Below are positions 17,013-25,506 of a DNA stretch of 64,000 bases, piece after piece. Under the pieces are notes generated by a model. That model was given only the letters and a program-made list of their open reading frames with translations. It was not told the origin of the DNA and made no database searches. The stretch's first letter is position 1. Every line of letters starts with the position of its first letter. Source of the stretch: Lachnospiraceae bacterium (lineage in GTDB: Bacteria > Bacillota > Clostridia > Lachnospirales > Lachnospiraceae); NCBI GenBank assembly GCA_900771195.1, contig CAAGMZ010000029.1:87684-151683 (forward strand). Direction: 5' to 3'. The translations under genes and the position numbers were made by a program.

Positions 17013-18542
17013 TCAACCTCCCAGACGTCGTTTCTGTATTATCACAGGCTTTAAGCCGTATACTTCTTCAAAAAATGTTTTTTTGTCGGTAATCATTCCG
17101 CGTTCAAGCGTTATGTCATCATATGTTTCCGTAACAATCCTGAATTCTCTGTCCTTTACGCTGTAAGTACAGTCCTTAAATTTCTGACGGTGCCCTCTGT
17201 CAAGCGCATTTGCCAGCTTGATTATAGCCGTCAGCTTTGACACAATCAGATAATTCCGGGTGGTGAAAACATATTCAAGTTCATTATCTCTGTTAAAGTC
17301 AACTGTTGTGTACTTAACCACATCAGCTACCATCTTACGTTCGATATGCGAAAGTCCGATTATCTCCGTTGACATTATTATGTTGTACGAACATTCTGCC
17401 GGATGGGTCATACTTATGTACTGCCCGCAATCGTGAAGTATGCACGAAATCTGGAGAAGCAGACGTTCCCTTTTGCCAAGTCCGTGATATTTCTTAGTAG
17501 CATCAAAAATAGCAAGGGCGTTCTTTTCAACAAATTTGACATGATCCTTATTCCATGAATAACGCTTGGAAATGTTTCTTGCTGCAGCAACTATGTCTGC
17601 ATTGAAATCATGGTCGAAAACGCTTATCTTTTTCTCCTTAACCGCATACTCTGCAGCTATTCCGTCACAGAGCTTCACTCCGGGAACCCAAAGTGTCTGC
17701 GCCCCGGTCACGTCAAGAATCTTCTTGTATATCATAATGCTCGGAAGAACCAGCTCGGACATTTCACGGTAAAGCCCTGTCCTTATGTGCTTGTTACCGC
17801 CTAAGTACAGCTTATGATAAAGCTTAATGAATTCATCACGGGTCAGATATTCCGATTTGTTTTCAAGCCGGCTCATAAGCCAGTTGACTCCCTCTCCGAC
17901 AGCCATCAGGCATTCTATCTTTCTATCCTTAATGAACAGATTTTTCAGAACCTCTATGTCTGTATCGATATATTCCTCCATGATTGGAAGATTATCGGCC
18001 ATATTTCCCGCAACATCATCAAGCATCTCCGACACTCTCAGTGCGCCAAGCTGCACATTCTGGGTCGTCACCAGAGAACCGTTATCAAAAAGAGAAACCT
18101 GCGAGCTGCCTGAGCCCACGTCAACCATTGCAACACCTTTTTCGATGATTGAACCAAAGGCTTCTTTTCTTGATGCAACCGCCTCGTACATTACAAGTCT
18201 CTGCTCCGAATTGCTCAATATCTGGATATCAAGACCGGTTCTGACTTTAATCCTGTCTATAATATTGATGGCATTTTTAGCTTCCCTGACTGCCCTTGTG
18301 GCATATGCCTTATAATTATTGACAGCATAAGTTTTCATAATGTCCACAAATCCGTAAAGCACATCACAGAGTTCTTCGATAAGTTCATGACTTATCGTGC
18401 CGTTCTTGTATGTATCCTTACCGAGCGCAATCACATGCCTCACATGGTCAAGTTCTTTTATCCCCTTGGCAGAGATTTCGTATATGACCATCTCAACTTC
18501 ATACGACCCCACATCAATTGCCGCAAATGTACTTACCGCCAT
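17013..18542 (-). CDS. ppx: Exopolyphosphatase / GppA-type phosphatase with HD-like C-terminus
   Basis: The 509-residue protein has the ASKHA phosphatase signature (AAIDVGSYEVEM, then AMVDVGSGSSQVSL) and a C-terminal helical HD-like domain (ILHDCGQYISMTHPAEC). Ppx hydrolyses terminal phosphates of polyphosphate; GppA-type members also act on pppGpp. Direct pairing with ppk1 argues for polyphosphate turnover, and a small alarmone synthetase lies about 10 kb away. It is translationally packed with its neighbours (2-4 base gaps). Confidence 0.94.
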   Translation of the reverse strand: MAVSTFAAIDVGSYEVEMVIYEISAKGIKELDHVRHVIALGKDTYKNGTISHELIEELCDVLYGFVDIMKTYAVNNYKAYATRAVREAKNAINIIDRIKVRTGLDIQILSNSEQRLVMYEAVASRKEAFGSIIEKGVAMVDVGSGSSQVSLFDNGSLVTTQNVQLGALRVSEMLDDVAGNMADNLPIMEEYIDTDIEVLKNLFIKDRKIECLMAVGEGVNWLMSRLENKSEYLTRDEFIKLYHKLYLGGNKHIRTGLYREMSELVLPSIMIYKKILDVTGAQTLWVPGVKLCDGIAAEYAVKEKKISVFDHDFNADIVAAARNISKRYSWNKDHVKFVEKNALAIFDATKKYHGLGKRERLLLQISCILHDCGQYISMTHPAECSYNIIMSTEIIGLSHIERKMVADVVKYTTVDFNRDNELEYVFTTRNYLIVSKLTAIIKLANALDRGHRQKFKDCTYSVKDREFRIVTETYDDITLERGMITDKKTFFEEVYGLKPVIIQKRRLGG

Positions 18543-18544
18543 AT

Positions 18545-19834
18545 CTACTCATCCTTTCTCTTATATGTATAGGCAAGATAATTAATAAACTGCTGGGCTG
18601 TCCTACCTGACATTCCGCCGTGTGAAAGCTCCCATTTATTAGCCTCGGCAAGCAGCGTCTGCTCATCAATATTGATGTTATTCCTTTCTGCCAGACCTTT
18701 TACTATCTGTGTGAATTCATTCTTATCGGGAGAGCCGTAATAAATCGACACGCCGAATCTTGCGGAGAGCGAAAGCTTTTCCTGTACCGTATCCCTTGAA
18801 TGCAAATCGTCATCACGCTCCTCCTTGTCGGAATACTTTTCACGGACAAGGTGGCGTCTGTTGGATGTTGCATAAATAAGCACATTGTCGGGTCTCTTTT
18901 CAAGCCCGCCTTCAATAACTGCCTTAAGGAACTTGTACTCTATTTCAAATTCCTCAAATGACAGGTCATCCATATAAATTATGAATTTGTAATTTCTGTC
19001 CTTTATCTGATTAATGACTGCGGAGAGCTGCTTGAACTGGTGCTTGTAGATTTCTATCATACGAAGCCCCCTGTCATAATACTCATTAAGGATTGCCTTT
19101 ATGCTCGAAGACTTTCCTGTTCCGCTGTCACCGAATAAAAGAACATTGTTGGCACTTTTTCCTTCCAGAAAAGCTTCGGTATTATCGGTAAGTTTTTTCT
19201 TCTGCATCTCATAACCGATAAGGTCATCAAGGTAGATATGCTCCACACTGACAACAGGTACTATCTCTGCACTGTCATCACCTGCCAGCCTGAAAGCCTT
19301 GAACATTCCCAGACTGCCGACACCAACCTCTCCATAGAAGCTGCATACGGTTCTCATAAATTCGTCGGGATTACCGGCTTCTGCCAGTGTCTCCGACAGC
19401 TTTATTATCCTGTCGCGTATTCTTTTATTAAAATATCTGTCCGTTTCATTGTTGTTGTCAAAATTTACCAGCATTGAAAGACATGTTCCGTTTTCCGTAT
19501 CAAAACTCTCAAGATTGATACCGAACATATCAAAAAAGAGTTCAAAATCCTGTCTTGCAGCCCTGTTGATTCCGCCTTCCGTATACCCTTTCCGTTCGCA
19601 GGAAATACTGAAAGCATTCTGGCTGTACACAATGAAATATGTCAGGTAATCCTGCCACAGGTTTCCCCTGAATCCCATTTTCTCAGATATTTCCAGAACA
19701 TGGTTCATAAATTTTCTCACATCGTTCTGTATACGGCTGCTGTTTTCAAAACCGCCTCTTGATATTCTGACTGCAATGTCTATGTACTCGTCCTCTTCAC
19801 TGTTTCTGTATAAAATAAAATCCGAATAGTCCAT
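18545..19834 (-). CDS. AAA+ ATPase of the DUF815 family
   Basis: The 429-residue protein has an N-terminal half of about 200 residues without recognised motifs, and a C-terminal ATPase with Walker A GDSGTGKSS, Walker B FIIYMDDLSF, sensor region IYATSNRRHLV and arginine-rich SLSARFG. This arrangement is typical of DUF815 proteins, whose role is not established. The start ATG 19834 has GGGAG 5 bases upstream; a TTG 12 bases earlier is in frame. It sits between pheA and ppx with gaps of 14 and 2 bases, so it is cotranscribed with polyphosphate genes. Confidence 0.88.
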   Translation of the reverse strand: MDYSDFILYRNSEEDEYIDIAVRISRGGFENSSRIQNDVRKFMNHVLEISEKMGFRGNLWQDYLTYFIVYSQNAFSISCERKGYTEGGINRAARQDFELFFDMFGINLESFDTENGTCLSMLVNFDNNNETDRYFNKRIRDRIIKLSETLAEAGNPDEFMRTVCSFYGEVGVGSLGMFKAFRLAGDDSAEIVPVVSVEHIYLDDLIGYEMQKKKLTDNTEAFLEGKSANNVLLFGDSGTGKSSSIKAILNEYYDRGLRMIEIYKHQFKQLSAVINQIKDRNYKFIIYMDDLSFEEFEIEYKFLKAVIEGGLEKRPDNVLIYATSNRRHLVREKYSDKEERDDDLHSRDTVQEKLSLSARFGVSIYYGSPDKNEFTQIVKGLAERNNINIDEQTLLAEANKWELSHGGMSGRTAQQFINYLAYTYKRKDE

Positions 19835-19848
19835 ATCTTCTCCCAAAA

Positions 19849-20985
19849 CTAATAATTTCCAAGTAATTTAATCGTATTGGATTCCTCTGCAATTCCCCTG
19901 AGTGCATTTCTCACACCCGCATCCTGAAGATTCCCAAGAAAATCCACATAGAACCTGAATTCCCAGTTGTGCTCCGGAATAGGTCTTGACTCAATCTTGG
20001 TCATGTTAAGCCCGTTGAACATTATATGTGAAAGAACATTGTACAGGCTTCCTGCCTTATGAGTAATCTCAAAACATATGCTGACCTTGCCGGCATCTTT
20101 AACAAATGCCCTTCTGTTGCTCACAATCACAAAACGGGTTGTATTGGCTGTTGCAGAATTAATCCCGCTTTCTGCCACTTCAAGCCCATAAAGTTCTGCA
20201 CACTTGGAAGAACCGATTGCCGCATGGGTATAATCATCTTCCTCAGCAATCTTTTGGGCGCTCATTGCCGTGTTAAGATATGCCTCCTGTACCCAGCCTT
20301 TATGGTCTTCAAGGTATTTTGAGCACTGCATGAGGGCCTGCGGATGCGAATACACCTTTGTGATTTTCGAAATATCAGTGCCGGGCTTCACAAGCAGGCA
20401 GTGGTCGACCTTGACAAAAGTCTCTGCCACAATATAATTGCTGTATTCCTGTAAAAGATCATATGTATCACTGACTATGCCGGCTGATGAATTGTCAATA
20501 GGTATGACCGCATAATCTGCCTTCCCGTCACTTACGGCCTGCATCGCCTCCCTGAACGTGTCAACATGGGTAAAATCTGCACCTTCTCCGAAAAAGCCGG
20601 TAGCCGCTTCATAACTGTAAGCACCCGGAACTCCCTGATATACAACACTCACGCCATCCTTCCTGATCTGACTGATAACCTCATAGGGCTCCAGTCTGGA
20701 ATCCCCGCTGCTGCTCTCAAGCTTTGAATACTGAAATTTGCGGCTCATTGCCATAATCTGGGCAAAAAGCTCTGCCACGCATTTTTTGTTAAACGCATCC
20801 TCTGTCATCTGCGTAAGCTTTTCTATCTTACTTTCTTCGCGTTCCTTATCAAAAACAGGCTTGCCTGTGGCCATCTTGTAATCGGCTACATTACCTGCGA
20901 TTTCCATCCTCTTTTCAAAAAGTTCCACTATCTGCGAATCTATCTCGTCAATCTGCCTTCTTGATTCCTCTAAGTCAACGTACAT
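19849..20985 (-). CDS. pheA: Bifunctional chorismate mutase / prephenate dehydratase
   Basis: The 378-residue protein has an AroQ chorismate mutase domain (about 1-90), a prephenate dehydratase domain (about 112-290, with GVPGAYSYEAA and the catalytic TRF motif at 283-285) and a C-terminal ACT domain (about 300-378) with ESRP at 342-345, the phenylalanine-binding motif. It converts chorismate through prephenate to phenylpyruvate and should be feedback-inhibited by phenylalanine. It is the first gene of an operon with DUF815, ppx and ppk1, an unexpected partnership. A TATACT box stands 45-50 bases upstream, but I see no convincing -35 and no leader-peptide attenuator. Confidence 0.96.
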   Translation of the reverse strand: MYVDLEESRRQIDEIDSQIVELFEKRMEIAGNVADYKMATGKPVFDKEREESKIEKLTQMTEDAFNKKCVAELFAQIMAMSRKFQYSKLESSSGDSRLEPYEVISQIRKDGVSVVYQGVPGAYSYEAATGFFGEGADFTHVDTFREAMQAVSDGKADYAVIPIDNSSAGIVSDTYDLLQEYSNYIVAETFVKVDHCLLVKPGTDISKITKVYSHPQALMQCSKYLEDHKGWVQEAYLNTAMSAQKIAEEDDYTHAAIGSSKCAELYGLEVAESGINSATANTTRFVIVSNRRAFVKDAGKVSICFEITHKAGSLYNVLSHIMFNGLNMTKIESRPIPEHNWEFRFYVDFLGNLQDAGVRNALRGIAEESNTIKLLGNY

Positions 20986-21154
20986 GCAATACCTCCGTGT
21001 AAAATATCGGATATTTTTTTCAGTATACCATAAATTTGTTTATGTTGGGTAAAAAATAAGTAAAAAATAATGATTTTGTCCTTGTTGTCACTTGAAAAAA
21101 ATTGTATTTTATCAGATAATACGATATGCATTTAGTCATTATGGAGGCCACGTT

Positions 21155-22174
21155 ATGAAAAAAGCACTTCGATTTATTATTCCGCTGGTTCTGGCAGCCG
21201 CAATAGCAGGGCTGGCAATATACAGTCATCTGTCGGGCAGGATTCCCTCCAATCCTGACGGTTATCTCGGCAATACAGCGGGTAACTTAAACAGCGGCGG
21301 AAAATTTTGTGAAGCAGGCGGCAGAGTTTTTTTCTCAAACTCTTACGATATGGGCAAGTTGTACTCAATGAACCCTGACTGCTCAGACATAAGAAAAATT
21401 TCTGATGATTCGGCATCATACATAAACGGAACAGACAAATACATATACTACATCCGCAATAACAGTAACGGAGGCGGCAAGGGTGTGAAGGTGCTTTTTA
21501 AAAGTACCCTTTACGGAGTCGTGCGCTGCAAAACCGACGGCAGCGGTGAACACACTCTCGTATCCGGTTACTGCACTGACATGACGCTCACCGGCAACAC
21601 GCTTTTATATAAAGGAACCGACAAATCCGTTAATGCAACTTATTCAATTGAAACTTCCGGCGATAACAAGAAGATTGTAAGCGATAAGCTTGTAACCAAT
21701 TCCTGTATTGTCGATAACAAAATATATTATTCATCCTCGGAAAACGACCATTTCATCCATTCGCTTGACATAAGCAGCGGCAGTGATTCCCTTTATATTG
21801 AAGGCAACACCTATATGGCCAGCATAGTCGACGGATATGTCTATTACATTGACCTGGATAACGGCTATGCCCTCACGCGCATAAATCTGTCCGACAGAAA
21901 GAAAACCGTTATATCTGATGACCGCTGCATTCTCTATAATGTATATGATAATGTAATATATTACCAGGCAGAAAATCCAAACGGTCACGCCTGCTACCGG
22001 ATAAATACCGACGGAAGCAGCCGTACCAAAATTACGGACGGAGATATTTCATCCATTTCATGCACATCCATGTATACATTTCTCGGAATTTTTGATTCAC
22101 AGATAATCATGAAAACACCGACCTTCGGCAGTCCGGATGTTGAGATTTTTTCAGCAGAAATTCAGAATAAATAA
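21155..22174 (+). CDS. DUF5050-type membrane-anchored or exported protein
   Basis: The 339-residue protein has an N-terminal signal anchor (residues about 5-25) and then repeated beta-strand units of the pattern YYI/NGxYVYY...DxxxxTRI (for example GYVYYIDLDNGYALTRI and NVIYYQAENPNGHACYRI). These are typical of the DUF5050 propeller-like family of clostridial surface proteins. GGAGG 8 bases upstream fixes the ATG at 21155; the frame also extends 63 bases further upstream. Function is unknown; it is followed within 25 bases by a PF06541-type membrane protein gene. Confidence 0.82.
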   Translation: MKKALRFIIPLVLAAAIAGLAIYSHLSGRIPSNPDGYLGNTAGNLNSGGKFCEAGGRVFFSNSYDMGKLYSMNPDCSDIRKISDDSASYINGTDKYIYYIRNNSNGGGKGVKVLFKSTLYGVVRCKTDGSGEHTLVSGYCTDMTLTGNTLLYKGTDKSVNATYSIETSGDNKKIVSDKLVTNSCIVDNKIYYSSSENDHFIHSLDISSGSDSLYIEGNTYMASIVDGYVYYIDLDNGYALTRINLSDRKKTVISDDRCILYNVYDNVIYYQAENPNGHACYRINTDGSSRTKITDGDISSISCTSMYTFLGIFDSQIIMKTPTFGSPDVEIFSAEIQNK

Positions 22175-22197
22175 CAATTTTTACCCAGTATATTTAT

Positions 22198-22629
22198 ATG
22201 ATTGATATCCACAATAATCATATGATTAAAAAATATATGATGTGCGGCCTTACCGGGTGGTGTATGGAGGTTTTCTGGACCGGTATGGGCTCCGCCCTGA
22301 AAAAAGACAAAAAACTTACCAGCAATACCTCCATCTGGATGTTTCCCATATATGCGACGGCAATAATCATCGAGCCGATATGCAACAAAATGTGCAGCCA
22401 TCACCGCAATACGATGTGCCGCGGTCTTGTGTATGCGCTTTGTATTTTTACGACTGAATTTTTATCCGGTTCTATTCTTAAAAAACACAACTGCTGCCCA
22501 TGGGATTACTCAGATGCCAAACTTAATATTAACGGAATAATAAGACTTGACTATCTCCCTGTGTGGTTTGTTGTCGGGCTTATTTATGAAAAAATGCTAT
22601 GCCCCAAAGTGGAAGTTGGCAGAAAGTAA
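22198..22629 (+). CDS. PF06541-type integral membrane protein (putative ABC transporter permease-like)
   Basis: The 143-residue, four-helix protein has the family signature blocks TGWCMEVFWTG near the start and CPWDYSDAKLNINGIIRLDY near the end (WDYS, then N-x-G). The family is often labelled putative ABC-transporter permease, without biochemical support. The start is uncertain: there is no clear ribosome binding site, and Met codons 9, 14 and 15 are alternatives. It follows the DUF5050 gene closely. Confidence 0.75.
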   Translation: MIDIHNNHMIKKYMMCGLTGWCMEVFWTGMGSALKKDKKLTSNTSIWMFPIYATAIIIEPICNKMCSHHRNTMCRGLVYALCIFTTEFLSGSILKKHNCCPWDYSDAKLNINGIIRLDYLPVWFVVGLIYEKMLCPKVEVGRK

Positions 22630-22634
22630 TGGTG

Positions 22635-22674
22635 TTGCAATAATCGAGTAGGCTGACACCTACTCGATGTGCAA
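22635..22674. terminator. Hairpin between convergent genes
   Basis: ATCGAGTAGG (22643-22652) and CCTACTCGAT (22659-22668) form a perfect 10-bp stem with a 6-nt loop, flanked by pairing TTGCA and TGCAA. There is no long U-run on either strand, but its place between two convergent stops suggests a bidirectional terminator. Confidence 0.55.
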
Positions 22675-22700
22675 TCAATGCCTATATTGGCGGTTTGTTC

Positions 22701-24014
22701 TTACTCCAGAAGGAAATCCAACGCTCTTATGATCTTGATTCCATCCTGTGTCTGTGTAAAATCGCACTCCAGTGCAATGACAATTTTTTCATAATTATCG
22801 CGGATTTTACGCAAAGGAGCAAGCTCCCGCTCTCTCGTTTCCGGAGTATTCATGGATTCTGTAACCTGAATATATTTTTTTTCGTCTGCTTTCGTTGCAA
22901 TAAAGTCAACTTCCTGATTGTCGATTTTACCGATGGCTACATCATAGCCTCTACGAAACAGTTCAAAGTAAATGATGTTCTCCAGAATATGGCCGCTGTC
23001 CACGTCACGATAACCCAACAGGTAATTCCGCAAACCAATGTCCACAATATAATACTTACCCAGCGTGCGCAGATACTCCTTGCCTTTAATGTCAAAACGC
23101 TTAATTTCATAGAAAATATAAGCCTCTGTCAGCGCTTCAATATATGCCTGAATTGTCTGTACTGCCGGCTTTGTCTTGCGGATTCCGTTCTCCAGAAGCC
23201 CCTCATTGACCAGGGTGTTTCCAATGGAAGTGGCAGAAGTATTATTGCCGATATTGTCCGCCAAAAACAAAATAATTTTTCTAAGCAGAACCGGGTCTGT
23301 GATATTCCGCTGACCTTTGCGCTTTTCCCGTTCCAGAATATCATTGATAACAGCAGCGGAATATACACCGTCTAAAGCAGCTGTAACCCGGTCAATTTCC
23401 AAACCTATATCTGCCAGCATAGGCATACCGCCAAATCTGGCATAGGCATCAAAAAGCTCTTTTACATCATAAGTTTCACCATCTGCATCTGTAATCCGTT
23501 TCTTAACACCACCGGCGGGTGACTTCCTCTCCATAAGAGTATAACCATGGAAGTCAAGAAACTCCTTAAAGGATAAAGGCAGCACCTTGATCTCCACATA
23601 CCGGCCTGACAGATAAGTGGAAAGTTCAGATGAAAGCAGATATGCATTGGAACCGGTAATATAGATATCGCAGTCAAAATCCACCCGAAAAGAGTTGACA
23701 GCATTTTCCCAGCCGCGAACCTTTTGCACCTCATCAAAAAAAAGGTATGTCCTTTTATCCGGGCAAATATGTGCTTTGACATATTCATAAAATCCTCTTG
23801 CGTCCATGTCCGGAATACTCATAGACTCAAAATTCATTTCAATAATCCGCTCATCCGATACTCCGGTATCCCGCAGATGTTCTGCCATCAGCTTCATCAG
23901 ACTGGATTTTCCACAGCGTCGGATACCGGTTATGACCTTGATCATTTCAGTGTCTTGAAATGCGATAATCCGATTCAAATAGATATCTCGTTTTCGCAGT
24001 GTTGTTTTTTGCAT
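22701..24014 (-). CDS. ATP-binding protein with DUF4143 (AAA_14 family)
   Basis: The 437-residue protein has Walker A GIRRCGKSS, Walker B YLFFDEVQKV, sensor ITGSNAYLLSSELSTYLSG and the C-terminal DUF4143 region that ends in a PD-(D/E)XK-like core (ENIIYFELFRRG ... EVDFIATK). Such proteins are numerous and mobile among anaerobes; the function is unproven. The start Met at 24014 has GGTGG 10 bases upstream. The gene has its own promoter and a palindrome just upstream, and its neighbours are unrelated, which fits an acquired single gene. Confidence 0.9.
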   Translation of the reverse strand: MQKTTLRKRDIYLNRIIAFQDTEMIKVITGIRRCGKSSLMKLMAEHLRDTGVSDERIIEMNFESMSIPDMDARGFYEYVKAHICPDKRTYLFFDEVQKVRGWENAVNSFRVDFDCDIYITGSNAYLLSSELSTYLSGRYVEIKVLPLSFKEFLDFHGYTLMERKSPAGGVKKRITDADGETYDVKELFDAYARFGGMPMLADIGLEIDRVTAALDGVYSAAVINDILEREKRKGQRNITDPVLLRKIILFLADNIGNNTSATSIGNTLVNEGLLENGIRKTKPAVQTIQAYIEALTEAYIFYEIKRFDIKGKEYLRTLGKYYIVDIGLRNYLLGYRDVDSGHILENIIYFELFRRGYDVAIGKIDNQEVDFIATKADEKKYIQVTESMNTPETRERELAPLRKIRDNYEKIVIALECDFTQTQDGIKIIRALDFLLE

Positions 24015-24040
24015 AAATGAAACACCACCTTTCACTGGAA

Positions 24041-24069
24041 AGCATATCATAACCCGCAGGAAAATACAA
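24041..24069 (-). promoter_or_regulatory. Promoter of the DUF4143 ATPase gene
   Basis: TTGTAT, 17 bases and TATGCT on the minus strand, ending about 27 bases before the start codon. Confidence 0.6.
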
Positions 24070-24095
24070 GTTTATAGAATTGATGCTATAAACTT
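24068..24095. promoter_or_regulatory. Perfect palindrome abutting the -35 box
   Basis: AAGTTTATAG and CTATAAACTT (10-bp arms, 8-bp spacer) overlap the upstream edge of the -35 element. It could be an operator or the terminator of the anti-sigma gene; it lacks a U-run of real length. The rest of this 200-base gap is AT-rich with no gene visible. Confidence 0.5.
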
Positions 24096-24220
24096 TTTAT
24101 TTTTAGAAGTTTGTCACATTATATAGATTTCAGTCAATATCTGACGGATAAAATACTAATTGATGTTTCACATCTAAATGATAAACAAGTACAAATAATA
24201 CTATTGTCTTATTTAGTATA

Positions 24221-25024
24221 TTAATCTTCACTTTCGGGATATACATATTTTCCCAGGTCCGGGTCGAAGTAACAGCCCTCGTACTCCTCCCAGAGATACT
24301 CACTCCATATTGAAAATTGTGCCAGGACATCCGTAAGAAAACTGCCTTCTGCCTCAAAGCTTTCTACACCGTCATCTGAAACATTGACACCAAATATCTG
24401 CTCATCACCGTTAAAACGTATTTTGAACCTGAGCTGGTAGACAGGTGTTCCATCGCCCTTAAAGGAATTCATGATTATTCCCATATATTCACAGCCTTCA
24501 ATTCCGCCCAGTTCTTCAATTTTATCTGCATATTCACAGAATTTGGCATACCCCTCTTCCCTGATATCAGTCAGTTCGTTTTCCTCAAAAAAACCACATT
24601 CGAGCCATCTCTGTTTCAAGTCATCTATATCCATGTACCCGTAAGCTTTCTCGTAATTGCCTTTCTGCATCTGTTTCATAAATGCCCGGCCAATATAATA
24701 CTCATGAATATTCGTATAGTAAATGCCCGTATTGTGGTATTGGTTCCAGCCTAAGCAGGCAAATGGAACTAAAACAATAACAAGTATAATTGACAGCCAC
24801 CAGCGCAGTCTTATTTTCTTAAATCCTTTTCTGACAGCATTGTCTGCGTCAGATTTATCCGGTTCGCTATGCGGAATCCGAACTTCTTTCGTACTATTGA
24901 CAAGCGTTCTGCATTCCTCACATTCCTCCAGATGTTCTTCCACTATTTGTCTGCTTTGGTCAGAACATACATTGTCCAGATACATAGGCAGCAAATCCTG
25001 TATAACCTCACAATTTAATTTCAT
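24221..25024 (-). CDS. Membrane anti-sigma factor with zinc-binding N-terminus
   Basis: The 267-residue protein opens with an anti-sigma zinc motif: CEVIQDLLPMYLD, then HLEECEEC (H-x3-C-x2-C). A single transmembrane helix follows (about 75-97, RWWLSIILVIVLVPFACLGW), and an outer domain of about 165 residues. It should bind the adjacent ECF sigma factor and release it upon an envelope signal. It overlaps the sigma gene by 4 bases (ATGA). The sensor domain resembles no ligand-binding family that I recognise. Confidence 0.9.
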   Translation of the reverse strand: MKLNCEVIQDLLPMYLDNVCSDQSRQIVEEHLEECEECRTLVNSTKEVRIPHSEPDKSDADNAVRKGFKKIRLRWWLSIILVIVLVPFACLGWNQYHNTGIYYTNIHEYYIGRAFMKQMQKGNYEKAYGYMDIDDLKQRWLECGFFEENELTDIREEGYAKFCEYADKIEELGGIEGCEYMGIIMNSFKGDGTPVYQLRFKIRFNGDEQIFGVNVSDDGVESFEAEGSFLTDVLAQFSIWSEYLWEEYEGCYFDPDLGKYVYPESED

Positions 25025-25506
25025 TTCGATACCTCCTGTGCAATCCGTTGTTTTGCCCTGAAATAAGTAACCCTCGCCCAGCTTTCTGTTTTTTCGTAAA
25101 TACAGGCGATTTCCTTAAACCCGACTTCGCCTATGGCATGAAGGATAAACACATCCCTGTAGTAATCAGGAAGGTTCTTTATTGCCTTACGAACCCTGCA
25201 GTACATTTCCTTAGTGATAACCTGTTCCTCCAACGTAGCTTTATCATCGGGAACCATCAAATCTTCCGGACGGATTTCGCTGAATCTTTTGTTTCTCCTG
25301 CACTCCTTAAGCCAGGCATTTTTTCCGATTTGACACAGCCATGTATACAAGCTGCATCGCCCTTCGAATCTGTCAATATACCGAAACGCCTGATAAAAAG
25401 TTTCTGACAGCAGTTCCTCTGCCATGTCATCGTTACCTGTCAGTGATAACAGGAACCGGTAGACCGACCGGGCGTATTCTTCATAGACTTTCTGCAAGGA
25501 AGCCAC
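25021..25506 (-). CDS. ECF-type RNA polymerase sigma factor
   Basis: The 161-residue protein has region 2 (YRFLLSLTGNDDMAEELLSETF, split around the -10 recognition helix) and region 4 (DYYRDVFILHAIGEVGFKEIACIYE) with no other domain. I take the GTG at 25506 as start: GGAGG is 8 bases upstream and the N-terminus MASLQKVYEEYARSVYRFLL fits the family. This places the start 67 bases inside the acyltransferase gene. With the anti-sigma gene it forms a typical sigma/anti-sigma pair. Confidence 0.92.
   Translation of the reverse strand: MASLQKVYEEYARSVYRFLLSLTGNDDMAEELLSETFYQAFRYIDRFEGRCSLYTWLCQIGKNAWLKECRRNKRFSEIRPEDLMVPDDKATLEEQVITKEMYCRVRKAIKNLPDYYRDVFILHAIGEVGFKEIACIYEKTESWARVTYFRAKQRIAQEVSK

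Noticed and set aside
18984..20985. Phenylalanine leader-peptide attenuation before pheA
   Set aside because: No short frame rich in Phe codons and no terminator pair is visible in the roughly 170-base upstream region.
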